Source of the DNA: Chara braunii
Lineage: Eukaryota > Streptophyta > Charophyceae > Charales > Characeae
Assembly: GCA_003427395.1 (NCBI GenBank)
Contig: BFEA01000427.1
Coordinates: 1,010,955-1,055,224, forward strand
Length of the DNA: 44,270 bases
Reading direction: 5' to 3'
Position numbers and translations under genes: made by a program. The notes under the pieces were generated by a model. The model ran no database searches. It had not been told where the DNA came from and saw nothing but the letters and a program-made list of their open reading frames with translations. Positions 21,748-33,191 of this stretch are shown piece by piece (the first letter of the stretch is position 1; the number at the start of each line of letters is the position of its first letter).

Positions 21748-23453
21748 CAATGACATCCCTTGGGCACCGTATGCAGCCATTCAGATCTCCGCCCTGGCCC
21801 CACACTGCACAGATAGCAACCAAGTCCATCCACTGCAATGGTTAACTAACAAATACTGGTCGCTCCCCGCACCGCCTCGGAACAGAAGGGATGGTACGCC
21901 CGCCTCCACTGCCAAATGGGATCTCAAGGCCGACCCCCTATGGACAGATATGATGAGGCTGTGGAGAGAACGAGGTCCGACCCAAAAACTTGTCCCGCTT
22001 AGATGGGACGAAATATGGAGACAACCTTTGTTTGGGAACCCCTTCATATTAGATCATACAAGTAATCCCTTTTCGCTGCAAATGGGCTTGAGATGGCTCC
22101 CTTGGGTGAGAAAAGGGATATACACAGTGGCTGATCTGTGGAATATCCACGCAGGCACGTGGCTATCAGTCGAGGACCTTCGACAGAAGTTGCACCACGT
22201 CAGAAAGTCGGAAGGACTGCAAGAGATCCAAGAGGCTGTTCCCCTGGCATGGGTCCTGTAACTCAAAAGATGCCCGACAATACGACCGGGGGACTGGGTG
22301 GTGTGACCAGAGGACTGCCGATCCCCATGGTGATATATATTGTAGAGGAGGTTAGCCCTTATGAGGCGAGCCTTAGGGCATACACACCAGGACTCCCAGG
22401 TGAAAGATGGTCCGAATTGGACCGACAAGACACCCTGGACCGCCAGGCACCAGGACCCGTCAGAATACGTGTGATCAGGGATAATGACAAAGGACCCTTC
22501 GTGTATGAGCCAACTGTACCCCTTTGCCAGCTGCCATTCGACCCACAAGAATGGGAATGGGACAGGGGGGACTCCCTTAAACTGCAGATATGGCAATACA
22601 CAGTAAAGGATGGGTACCAAACAGCAAGGAAACCGGCATATATATCTGAACAGATCAAACTGCGGTGGGCAAGGGACTCGCCTCTCAAAGAAGAAGACCT
22701 GGACACAATCAGATGGGCCTCATACGCGGCTATACGACCTGCAAACCTGCGAGCACTGCAGTGGCAGATCATCCACAAGTGTTTACCTACCCCAGACTGG
22801 ATTGTGTCGAGAACAAATTTGGAAGACCAAGGTGTGCTGTCTCCACTCTGCACCTACTGCAGTGGGACCTCCCCTAAGAAACGAGCTACGCTCGAACACT
22901 GCCTGATGGACTGCACCATGGTCGCTCAGCTCTGGCAATGGTGGGATGCAGCATGGCATCATCTAACTGGCAACCACCTCCCATGGGACCTCAAGATCAT
23001 CCTTTTGGGGGAAATGCCCCCGCAAAGGGCCAGGTGGACACCCTTTAGTCTTAACCTGCTGGCAGTAACAAGACTACCAATGCTAATGGCTGCGTGGCGA
23101 ATGAGATGTGCGCATGAGAATAGGCAGCATACATATGGTTTCATGGAGGCTCGGGCCTCGATTCTAGAAACAATCACTGTCAACACACATGAGGCCTGGT
23201 TGGAGCTTAAAAATATGCTGCGGAATGAATCAGATATAAACAAACGGAAGGAACTCTCGGATAACTTCCGCTCTATCTGGGTGGACAGTGCAGAAAACTT
23301 TGCGAATTGGATCATGATAACCAATTGCGATGGAAACAGTGGATGCTGACGGAACCACAATGGGAACGATTACCAAGATGCCATTTTCAGTTCCCATTCC
23401 AACCGACCAACTTGTCCTTCTCCCGGCCTGATATCCCCCCTCATAGTTCCTAA
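21748..23453 (+). pseudogene. L4 ORF2 C-terminal part, with zinc-binding RT tail
   Basis: Three frames are used: about 21750-22260 (PLQWLTNKYWSLP, LWRERGPTQKLVPL), then from about 22316 a long open stretch to 23349 (LPIPMVIYIVEEV, PLPQ-like CQLPFDPQEWEW, YTVKDGYQTARK), and finally a frame ending at 23451 (QWERLPRCHFQFPF). The CCHC tail of plant-type LINE reverse transcriptases is clear at 22846-22914: CTYCSGTSPKKRATLEHC followed by LMDC. The same tail in L1 is CMYC..HCLLDC. This is the best-preserved version of the C-terminus in the window. No RT palm remains. Confidence 0.85.
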
Positions 23454-23582
23454 CCCTCTTTCTCTCTTGGATCTTTCCAATCCCTCCCCCTAACCCTCCC
23501 TCAATCCTCCCCTACTACCCTCCCCACTACCCTCCCTCCCCTCCCTTCCCGACCACACCCGCTTCCCAATCCCACCGCAGAT

Positions 23583-23646
23583 GGCCAGCCAAGAAGGGAC
23601 TTCCCACGGGTGTTGGCCGGCCAAGAAGGGACTTCCCACGGGTGTT
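23583..23646. repeat. 32-bp tandem duplication at the L4 3' end
   Basis: A 32-bp unit (23583-23614) is repeated at 23615-23646 with one difference (GGCCAGCC against GGCCGGCC). It follows the pyrimidine-rich 3' UTR of L4 and may mark its 3' end. Confidence 0.9.
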
Positions 23647-23649
23647 ACA

Positions 23650-24430
23650 GTAGAGGGGATTACTCCCCGAAGATAGAAGATGCACCCAGGCTCCACTATA
23701 CATCGACTCTCGGACTACAGATTGTTCCTCACAGCTGGAAGGCTGCCAGACCAGTGGAGACAGCCTCAGATAGACTCAGACAGCATGTGTGTACGACAAT
23801 ACAACGGCAAAGCGACATTGTGAAGACACAATGACATGATGACACGATGACATGGGTTTATGGGTGGGTGGGAACAAGGGGCGGTTGAGGCCACCCCATA
23901 CCAATCGATGGGTTGTTCTCTGGGATACGGGAGGGTGGGAACAAGGGACGTCCATAGAGTTAATGAGCTAAATGGGCTTATCGGTGTGCTTGGATGGAGG
24001 ACAGGTGTAAGGGGCTCCATTCACCATATCCCACTCAATACGTGCCATTATGGGACAAGAGGCACAACTAGAAACAACTTCAACTGCAACTCATGCAGCA
24101 CGGGGCTACTGTCAACAATGACGTAACAGACCCTGCATAATGCTATAAGAAGATGGACTGTAAGTGATAGGCACTCAGGCCTCATTACATTGGCTTCGAT
24201 GACTCAGTTTGGTTTTGAGATACTTTTGATCAGCGGGATAGGGTTCTCCCATCGTCTGACATTTATTGGTTAAACGTTCATACGTAGGCAGGTGGAGTTA
24301 CCAACACATCTCTGCATAGGGACGCTGGACCCAATTTCCAGCAAATACATTCACAGCATTATACAGGGACGCTGGACCCGTTTTCCAGCAGGTGCAGCTC
24401 CCCACCAGTAGATGGAGCCTTCGACACACA

Positions 24431-24464
<34 letters not shown>

Positions 24465-24834
24465 GATAACAAAAAACGAGTTCATGAATGATGCCCACTG
24501 GAGGAGACTGTCCTTGCGGCTGTCACAAGCCATCTGATCTCCCCACTGGTCCAGTACAACGACAGGCACCTCCCGACACCTAACATCCAGCCTCTACTAC
24601 GTATATTAAGAGACATTGGTGACTGTATAAAGACTTTCGTCAGACTTGCACTGACTCATTAGGAGGCCGGAACCTAGACAATCGGCGGAATCCCCATATT
24701 GATGCTTTGGGTCATGAACCCTCTGACCCTTGTTGAAGTAAAAAATGTCAGCACGCAACACCACTAGCGGAACATGGCAGCAACTGTGCAACGTCAAAAC
24801 TAACTGCATGGATCAGGAGGCTGAACCCTCGGTG
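23650..24834. other. Intergenic stretch, no gene recognised
   Basis: No supported coding frame. Visible items: a 26-bp unit around AGGGACGCTGGACCC that occurs at 24318-24343 and 24365-24390, each with an internal GCTGGA/TCCAGC stem; a (CA)n run with about 20 A at 24425-24464; and a repeated GGTGGGAACAAGGG (near 23867 and 23933). Confidence 0.5.
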
Positions 24835-25010
24835 CGCTAACTGGACCGGCCCGCAAGGCCCACCCGCACTTCGGTTGACCTCCTTGATAATCCCGAGGAG
24901 GGCGAGGTACCCGTCGGCATTGCTACGCGAGTACGCACTGTGCCGCATAGGTTGACCGGATACACCTTGGATGCACCTGAGTCAGCGTGATACAGCTTCG
25001 ATACAACCCA
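24835..25010 (-). repeat. Dispersed repeat, copy 2
   Basis: On the minus strand this matches 9500-9665 in the same order of shared words (GGTACCTCGCC, GTCAACCGAAGTG, GGGCCTTGC and CCGGTCCAGTTAGCGC). A pyrimidine-rich stretch (minus strand of 25030-25480) lies on the same side as in copy 1. Nature unknown. Confidence 0.6.
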
Positions 25011-26082
25011 GTCAGCGGGGGGACAAGAGGGAGACGAAGGAGTCGGATGGACGACATCGACAAGCGCATGGAAGAAAATAGGGTAGCCATGGAGAAGGGG
25101 AACAACCAGGAGCGAAGGAGAGGAAAGGGGGAATGCGGTGAAAGAAGGAGGACAGGAGAGAGATGCCGTCCATCTATTGAAGAGCTGGAAAAGCGGGATC
25201 AAGGACGGGGCAACGTGCAGGTGGTAAGTCGAAGAGGAAAAGGTCGATGAGGAGAGAAGCGCAAGGGAGATTTGCCCATGGGAGGATGACGACTCTGAGA
25301 AAGGGACGAAGTGACCCGCGGGAGGACGATGAACCTGAGAAAGGGACAAAGCGACGGACGGGAGGAGAAGGTGGATCTTCAAAATCCGCCAAAAGGTGGA
25401 GGGTGAGGTTTTCCTTGGCCGGCAAACGCAACCTTAAGCTCTCCGGGCTCTCCCCCCTTCCCCTACCTTCCTGAGCGGATGGTCTTCTCCCGTCCTCTTT
25501 CCAAATGCTCACCCCACCCCTGATCTTTCCCCCCCTAGAACCGCCCACCTATGTTTCAACAAACTGATTTGACTGATCGACACATTCTCTCCCACCTTCT
25601 TCCACACCCGCGGGATAAAATAGCCCGGGCAACACCTAAACACTAAAGCAGTCGGTCCACAAACTCTAGCGGAGAGACAAAAAAGAGAGAGTGAAAGTAA
25701 GAGTGGGTCGACTAGGGGAAGCCTTAGGAAAGAGTGTGAGAGACAGTGAGAACATAATCAGGGAACACATGCAAAGGGTAAGAGGGATAGTGAGAGATCG
25801 CGAGAAAGAAAGGGAGAGTGGGTGACGGTGAGTTTGAAAGTGGGATAAAAGAAATGGGAAAAGTGAGAGGGAGTGAATGAATGACTGAAAAAGAGTGTGA
25901 CTGATCTTATCGAATCAATTGGATTCGACCTTGTAGGGGAGAGATGGAGAACCAATAACACACTTGCGCACACACAAATATACACATACGCACACAAACA
26001 CATAGAAACGTACACACGATCCAATATATTGGCACATCGATCTCATCCGATCGATTGGACACTCAGTACGGTCCCTCGGTGA
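25011..26082. other. Purine-rich stretch upstream of LINE L2
   Basis: No gene recognised. 25030-25400 and 25640-25900 are purine-rich on the plus strand (GAGAG, GGGA and GAAAG words), and 25960-26010 is CA/TA-rich. A short perfect stem TCGAATC/GATTCGA lies at 25910-25928. The part nearest 26083 may be the 5' UTR and internal promoter of L2, which cannot be shown from sequence alone. Confidence 0.4.
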
Positions 26083-26248
26083 ATGCTTGCCTTCCATGAC
26101 CCAATGGAGTCACAAACCCAAAAAGGGAGGCGGCAGCAAGGGAACTACAGACAGGGCCGCCGGTTGTCCGCACACACCGGTGTCGACAAGATGACCCACG
26201 GGCGTGCCATAGGGGGGGGGCACGGCCCCCACCACAACAGGGGAAGGG

Positions 26249-29200
26249 GTGGCTGGGACCAATACGCTGCACCCGGCCCAACCCCGAGCCCCTGGGGAAT
26301 CCATGCTTCACAACAACGACATGGCAGTGCCCCGTTCGGACCCGCCACAGCCAGGCACCGCCCCTGATCCCAATAACAACAACGCTGTGCCCCGGTCGGA
26401 GCCGCCACCGCCTGGTACCACCACAGATTCAGTGCAAGGCCATGAACATATTGTTCAAACCCGGCCAGTGCCGGACCAGCTTGGGCCTGCCTCTGCTTCA
26501 AAAGTAGACAGGGAGCATAATGCACGGCCCCGGTCGGAACTAGCAGAACCAGAACCGGCCCCGCCAGGGATCACATCTGATCCCGTAGCGGTGCCTGTGG
26601 ACCATGGAAAGAGCCAAACAAGCTCTCCTCAGCTGGGGGACGGGAGCGCTCCACAGCCCTGCACGGCACCCGATCAACAGCAACCACAACCATAGCCTAC
26701 AAGAAATCCAGGGACTCGCACGGCGCACGCCCTCATGCAGGCCCTGGCTGCCTCGGGACAGGCCTCCTCAAAGGAGCCGCTGGCCCTCGACGCCATCGGC
26801 CTCATGAAGGACCACTTTATTCAGAAATTGCACATTCGTCTGATCAGGAAATACATTGAAAAGGACGGCTTCATCTACCCACACGCCATCTTCCCACGAC
26901 AAGTGGTGGCGAACCGCAACATGATATACGCACAGAACGCGGTGCAATTCGTTTTTCCTCTTGCTATGGCGAACGTGCCAATCAATGAAAAACTTTGATG
27001 GGTGAACGGAAGATTGCGATCTGTGAAAACCAGTGACCAAGCAATCGCAGACCATTTCCGATTGAAACAACTGCCCCGGGCAAGGTGATGGTCATCACAA
27101 TCTACCCACTCGATAGAGCAAACCTCCTCAAAATGCCGCTCCCTTGCTACAAGGGCCACACTGTGGTGATCAGTCCATGGGAACCGCCCACGCTGTTCAC
27201 AGCGGACCAAAAAAGAGAGCAGCTAATGAGGAATCACTTCTGGGTGGAGTTCTGCTTCGCTCCATTGAGCGTGCAGGGAGCGATTTTGGCAGATCTGCAA
27301 CAAATTGCCCCGGTTCGCGGGATATCAATGATGCACCCCAGCTCCTCCCTAAAAGGGACGACACGCTCTTGGTCGCAATGGAATGGGATCCAGCTGTCGG
27401 TTTCCCGGTCAGCGGTCAATGGTCTTTCTCACAAGAGGACAAGACATTTGGGGTACAAGTGAACCACCCGCAGGACCCTTGGTGCTATGCATGCAGAGGC
27501 AGGGGCCATCTTTCTACTGACCTCCATTGCCCCAGCATACAGGGCAAGACGATGAAAAGTCTTGTTACACCTCACCCGGAAGGACCAGGATGATGGATCC
27601 CGGAAGACCCGTCCTTTGATGGATGGGTGTTCCATCGAACATCTATCAAACACCCCGAGAACTGGAAGTGGGAAGGGCAGGGGCGGCCCCCCAGATCCCC
27701 GGCCAATATGACAACCTTACGCCAGGGGGAGAGAGCGACCCGAGGCACCAGGACCCGGGAACACCAGGGACCAAGCAACTGCTCCCGCACCCACATCCGC
27801 AGCAGGCCCCGGTACCGTTTTTCCGGCTCAGCCGGTGGTTTATCCCGTCGTTGCAGAAGGACAACAAAAACAGGTGCCAGATGGGAACAACAGGGCTGCT
27901 CCTCCCCCAACATCAACGGCAGCCTCAGACGATCCTTCTCACAACCCTGCCTTCGCCCATCAGAATGCACCCCCGGGACAGAACCGGACCGCCGACCAAC
28001 CACATCGCCAAGGGGCCGGCGTGACCAAGCACTGGAACAAGGCCGAATCTAGATTTACGGCCCTTAACAGATGGAAAGAAAAGGTGACACAAATGTTGGA
28101 CCCCGGTGCACAGACAACACCACGGCCTGTGGAATTTCAGATGCCCATCTTGAATGCTCCCCCCTCCTTGCACCAGACAATACAGACATCACAACAGGGG
28201 GAATCCTCAAGGTCTTACCATGACGAGCCCACCACCCGACTTACGGAAATGCAAGGGGTGGAGAGGGCGACGGACGACGCCATGGGACAACTCCCAGTGG
28301 ATCAATCCGGTCCCCCCCCTCCAGCGGTCCCGGATACAGTCCAACAGGCCCCCCTGGTCTCGGACAGCCAACAGATGGGACTCGTCTCTCAGGAAGTCAT
28401 GCTGCATCCTCACCTTCCAGAGCGCACATGCCCGCCGCTGGGCGGCCTTGCCCAGTCCATGGACATGGCAACAATACCACAGTCCCGAAGCCAACCTCAA
28501 TGGTTGACACAACAAGCCTGCATTCTCACTATGACCCCGGATATGGCGGCGTTGTTGCAGGCTCAAAACCACCTCATCATGCAACAGCAGCTACCGGCCA
28601 CACACAACCTCATGGCAGGCCTGGCGCAGCCACAGGCCCAATACCACCAAGGGCAACAACCGCCACTTCCTACCTTGGGGCAGCTCACCGGTGCGCCCTC
28701 CCCATTAAGGGGGGTGGAGGATAATCACATCAACAGCGAGGCACCCCCCCTCGAACCGGGCATTGAAATAGACATGACAAAAGCAGACGAGGAAGCCCAA
28801 CTAGATGCACAGATCCACGACAACGCATGAGAACACGGCCGGCCTGAAGAAACAACGGAGCTGGGCCACACCAACGCACGACAGCCACAGCGTCTGTCGA
28901 AGGGCAAACGGGTGAGAGCCAGACTGAAAGCTGTCACATACGCCATCCTCATGGGACTCCTCAGAACATCCACACAAGGGGACCCTACTCATATCCCCCC
29001 TCTGCATTGGGAGAACATAAGAAGAGCACTCATCAACTCAAACACGGTCACCCGCTACTTGGACAGAGCTAACGACCCGACCTCCATAGACTGGAAGGTG
29101 GTAGCCACCTTCGTGTTGGAGGCAGTTCACTTCCTCCTCCATAAGATACAACGTTCCTCCCCAGTGGGAACAACCCTTGTGCCTGCGGGGGCCCCTCCAG

Positions 29201-30471
29201 CAGCCGTCTCTCATGGAGGCCATCACTGGCCTGAGGTTATAATCCAAGAACTCTGCGGGGTCCCCTCCAGCAGCCGTCTCTCATGGAGGCCTTCACTGGC
29301 CTGAGGTTATAATCCAAGAACTGGGGAGCGTGATCCATGAAACTCGAATGGCGGGTGCGCTCGCAGTGACAGAAGGGGACTCAGTGGACAAACTAGTGCC
29401 ATTGCACCTGCTCCTCCCCCTGTTACACCTGCAGATTGTCCCTCGTCCCCCACATATGTCTCAGCAGGCTCCCGGCGAATCGGACCTGCACGCCGGTTCA
29501 GAATGTGTTGGCGGGCGGCAAGGGGAGCCATCTGACACCTCTGATTTTGAATCAGAGTTCGAATGGGACCCTTTGCTGCTGCCCAGGGTGAGCATGGACC
29601 TCCTCCAGCCCCATGGGCCAGACACAAGTGGCCACAAGGATTTCCGGCATGGGCATGGTCCCCCACAACAGTCTGTGGGTCGGACAGACGACATAGACAT
29701 GAGAGTGCTAAATCCCCCAAGTCTGGCTGAGGGGCACACAGGCGGGATAGAACAAGCCCGATTGTCCTTGGGGTGACCACAATTGCCCCCCACACAACAA
29801 ACTGCTGACCACACACAGACAACGGCTGCCCAAACAAAACCCGACAGCGCTCCGATGGACCGCCCACAAGGGAAGCGGACCACCTTCGGCCAGGCATTGA
29901 GGGGTAATGTTGGGACGGAAGTCGGAAAGACTGTAAAACCCAGAATGGTCATTCTCCCGATAAGACGAGTTCGCTCTGAAGGGGAATGGCAAATCAGTCT
30001 CAGAAACAATTCCCCAAGGGTTCCGAATCTCGTCAGTTGGGCGCTCAAAACATCACAAGAGGCTCTGCAGGGCTTGACAATTCAGGGCTGGAGGGGATCT
30101 ACTCTTCTCAGGTAATGACCAGGCACATGCTTAAGAACCACCTCAATCTTAATGGGGACCAGGGGGTCATTGGAACGGTTTTTCCCCACGACCTCCCCTT
30201 CCCCAAAGGTGCCACCCCGGTTCTCATCGTGTTTGGCACTGATAATCATGACAGCCAAGCCTCAAACCAAATCCAATGGTTTACACAGCAACAGCTGCTG
30301 GACACCCCCACATCAAGAATGAGAACGAACATCATCTGGGGCGCCAAGCAACAGGTCTTGTTTCTTCTCCGCCTGCTGGAAGAGGCAGCGTTAGATGAAT
30401 ATAGGCAGTGGGACGACCCACCGTTCATCAACAGCCTTTCAACAGGGGCAATCACAAACGACGGCAGTTGA
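26249..30471 (+). pseudogene. L2 ORF1: gag-like protein with variant zinc knuckle, multiply frameshifted
   Basis: Segments in order: a Pro/Asn-rich N-terminus (26249-26695); LALDAIGLMKDHFIQKL..PINEKL (26735-26998, stop TGA probably from CGA); MVITIYPLDRANLLKM and HFWVEFCFAPLSVQGAIL (27085 on); after a shift, LLPKRDDTLLVAMEWDP and the knuckle WCYACRGRGHLSTDLHC (about 27478-27528). Then WEGQGRPPRSPAN, VPDGNNRAAPPP (27835-28830), VTKHWNKAESRFTALNRWK, LPVDQSGPPPPAVPDT, RVRARLKAVTYAILMGLL (28912 on) and the C-terminal domain TRHMLKNHLNLNGDQG..PPFINSLS to 30471. Stops at 26996, 27591 and 28828 are all TGA and fit CGA origin. The match to L1 block by block confirms coding ancestry. Confidence 0.8.
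29185..29324. repeat. 70-bp tandem duplication in L2 ORF1
   Basis: A 70-bp unit at 29185-29254 is repeated at 29255-29324 with two or three differences. Its length is not a multiple of three, so it shifts the reading frame exactly where the ORF1 frame changes. L1 has a single copy of the matching region. Confidence 0.95.
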
Positions 30472-30599
30472 GCAAAGCAAGTGCAAAAAAACAGAACTGA
30501 CCAATGGAACCATGCCAACAAAACGCAGTAAATCATCAGCATCCTGAAAATGGGCGGCAACTGCAACTGGTACAGCAACCGGATGAATCACAACGGCCA

Positions 30600-32203
30600 G
30601 CAACCTCAGGGTCCCCCCCAGGACACGTGGGGCCCCGGCCCAGCCTCGCTGCCCCAGCCCGCCTCGACCCTCACCGCCAGCAAGGAAACAACCCCCTTGG
30701 GCAAAAAAGTTGGCAGATGCAGACCTGGACATAAGATCAATCAAAGTCAACGGCCTGACACAACCGAATGAACAGAAAAGGGCGGCACTTTGGAAGATGT
30801 TCATACAGGACATGGGGGGGAAATGGCCTGATGCTATTGCGATCCAGGAGACCCACCTCACAGATTCCCCCACACATCAGGCTAGAGCAGCTCAAGTATG
30901 GCCGTACACGAAATCCGCTGCCCCGACACGCTCTGATGGCTCCACGGGGGTTGCAATTTGGCTCCCGCCGTCATCAAGACTTGTTCCGCTGCAAACGGAA
31001 TGGGACAAAGTGGACGGGAGATGGGTCTGGCTAAAATCCACTGTGGCCATGGAAACAGTATATATTGTCTGCATCTACGCGCCGAATGACCCTGCGCAGC
31101 GTGTCCGTTTCTTTCTCTCCTTGCAACAGTCCCTCCCGAGAGATGCCCCCATCATCATGTGTGGAGACTTCAACACCACGCTGGACCCGGACATGGACAA
31201 AAGATCCCCCTCCCAACAACCAATGGGACCACAGCCCCAAAGGGAAAGAGGACGAGATAGTGCCATGCTCGACCACTTGATGGAGGATGTAGGTCTTTTA
31301 GACACATTTAGGCAATTGCAGCCTACCAAGAGAGTGTACACATGCGTCAGGTCAGAGGGGCAATAGGCATCTCTAACTCAAGAATTGACCTGCTCCTCCT
31401 CCTCTCCAAAGACCTCGCAGGTCTGCTGACAGCAGCGGAGGTGTTGTCGTTCTCCCCTTGCAAGTCTTTGACAACCGTATGATTGCCATGGCTTTGTCAT
31501 TCCACTCGCACATCGCAAAAGGCTCGGGGTATTACAAGTTCAATTCATCTCTGCTCAATCTCCATAATCTTGAGCGACTGGTTAAAGACTACTGGGCATA
31601 TTGGACAACACAAAAGTCAGGGATGGCTCCGTTGTCCAATGGTTCAACGAGCGGGTGGCAGAGCTAAGGCAAATAGTGAAGAAGTTCTCCATCCAAAGAG
31701 CCAGGGATTGCAAAGCAGTCCATGACCGCTTGATGCAACAACAGGAAGAATGGGACGCTTGCCTCACAGACAACCCGTTGGACCAGGATACCTTTAACTC
31801 ATTGCAAAGAGTTAGAACCCAACTACAAGACCACCTCAATGAATAGATGCAGAAATGGACAATCCAGGCAAGGATTAAGAAGGACGCTGCGGATGGGAGG
31901 ATGACCAAGACTTTTTTCAATAAAGCCAAAGCTAACAGTAGACAGAGCACAGTCCCATCCCTCAAGCACCCGTTTGACGCAAGCCAACCGCTGGCCATAA
32001 ATGCATACAAAATCGTGGAATATGCTTCACTTTATTACAGTAATCTCTTTACCTCACAGACACCGCACACACAACCACAGGTCTTGATGCAAGCAAGAGA
32101 CACATTACTGACATTCCTCTCATTGCTGCTCTCCACGGTCCAGAGGAATAACTTGGAGAAACCCATCTCTTGGCACGAAGTCCTCCAAGCTATGAAGCCC
32201 CCG
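30600..32203 (+). pseudogene. L2 ORF2: endonuclease domain and start of reverse transcriptase
   Basis: From PPWAKKLADADLDIRSIKVNG the endonuclease continues through QETHLTDS, CIYAPND and CGDFNTTLDP to 31366, shifts to SNSRIDLLLL and LSFSPCKS, and shifts again to FDNRMIAMALSF. The last motif should be F-D-H; the catalytic His is Asn here (31473-31475), while L1 keeps FDHR. The linker follows (KKFSIQRARDCKAVHDRLMQ), with a TAG at 31844-31846 where CAG would be expected, then TFFNKAKANSRQSTVPSLKH and the first residues before the RT fingers (SWHEVLQAMK), where the element is cut. The start codon could not be fixed. Confidence 0.88.
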
Positions 32204-32291
32204 CGGCCGCGGTCAAAGCGGGCATGACCGCGGACTGCAGTCACGACCGCGGGCCCGCGGTCATGACCGCGGTCCGCGGTCATGAAAAAAA
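32204..32291. repeat. GC-rich palindromic repeat cluster at a gap edge
   Basis: Three perfect palindromes follow each other: GACTGCAGTC (32233-32242), GACCGCGGGCCCGCGGTC (32245-32262), and ATGACCGCGG-T-CCGCGGTCAT (32263-32283). They are built from one motif, GACCGCGG. The gap begins eight bases later. Such DNA folds back and is hard to sequence, which may be why the assembly stops here. Confidence 0.9.
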
Positions 32292-33191
32292 NNNNNNNNN
32301 NNNNNNNNNNNNNNNNNNNNNNNNNNNNNNNNNNNNNNNNNNNNNNNNNNNNNNNNNNNNNNNNNNNNNNNNNNNNNNNNNNNNNNNNNNNNNNNNNNNN
32401 NNNNNNNNNNNNNNNNNNNNNNNNNNNNNNNNNNNNNNNNNNNNNNNNNNNNNNNNNNNNNNNNNNNNNNNNNNNNNNNNNNNNNNNNNNNNNNNNNNNN
32501 NNNNNNNNNNNNNNNNNNNNNNNNNNNNNNNNNNNNNNNNNNNNNNNNNNNNNNNNNNNNNNNNNNNNNNNNNNNNNNNNNNNNNNNNNNNNNNNNNNNN
32601 NNNNNNNNNNNNNNNNNNNNNNNNNNNNNNNNNNNNNNNNNNNNNNNNNNNNNNNNNNNNNNNNNNNNNNNNNNNNNNNNNNNNNNNNNNNNNNNNNNNN
32701 NNNNNNNNNNNNNNNNNNNNNNNNNNNNNNNNNNNNNNNNNNNNNNNNNNNNNNNNNNNNNNNNNNNNNNNNNNNNNNNNNNNNNNNNNNNNNNNNNNNN
32801 NNNNNNNNNNNNNNNNNNNNNNNNNNNNNNNNNNNNNNNNNNNNNNNNNNNNNNNNNNNNNNNNNNNNNNNNNNNNNNNNNNNNNNNNNNNNNNNNNNNN
32901 NNNNNNNNNNNNNNNNNNNNNNNNNNNNNNNNNNNNNNNNNNNNNNNNNNNNNNNNNNNNNNNNNNNNNNNNNNNNNNNNNNNNNNNNNNNNNNNNNNNN
33001 NNNNNNNNNNNNNNNNNNNNNNNNNNNNNNNNNNNNNNNNNNNNNNNNNNNNNNNNNNNNNNNNNNNNNNNNNNNNNNNNNNNNNNNNNNNNNNNNNNNN
33101 NNNNNNNNNNNNNNNNNNNNNNNNNNNNNNNNNNNNNNNNNNNNNNNNNNNNNNNNNNNNNNNNNNNNNNNNNNNNNNNNNNNNNNNNNNN
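32292..33191. other. Assembly gap (900 N)
   Basis: Undetermined bases. The two sides are unrelated in content: LINE L2 on the left, hairpin-rich unknown DNA on the right. Confidence 1.

Larger units (their letters stand above)
21745..23682 (+). mobile_element. LINE L4: 5'-truncated copy of the L1 family
   Basis: Similarity to L1 ORF2 starts sharply at about 21747 (NDIPWAPYAAIQ, L1 has NNIPWAPYACIQ) and runs to the end of ORF2, followed by a pyrimidine-rich 3' UTR (23460-23580) like the L1 3' region at 1-60. 5' truncation is typical of LINE insertions. It lies head-to-head with gypsy B and interrupts its protease. No poly(A) tail or target-site duplication is obvious, and the gypsy sequence does not resume on the far side, so it may also be a rearrangement breakpoint. 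Confidence 0.85.
26083..32203 (+). mobile_element. LINE L2: diverged member of the L1 family, truncated in the RT
   Basis: The plus strand carries the same ORF1 and ORF2 blocks as L1 in the same order. Proteins are clearly related but diverged (for example EKDGFIYPHAIFPRQVVANR against EKDGYIYPHAIFPPRAVANR), so L2 is another subfamily. It has no long Gln tract. It stops at about 32203 in the early reverse transcriptase domain, where GC-rich palindromes and a gap begin; no later ORF2 sequence follows the gap. Frameshifts and stops are frequent. Confidence 0.88.

Noticed and set aside
25758-26024. Cys/Val-rich minus-strand frame over the CA/TA-rich DNA
   Set aside because: Low-complexity origin, no homologous block in the LINE copies.
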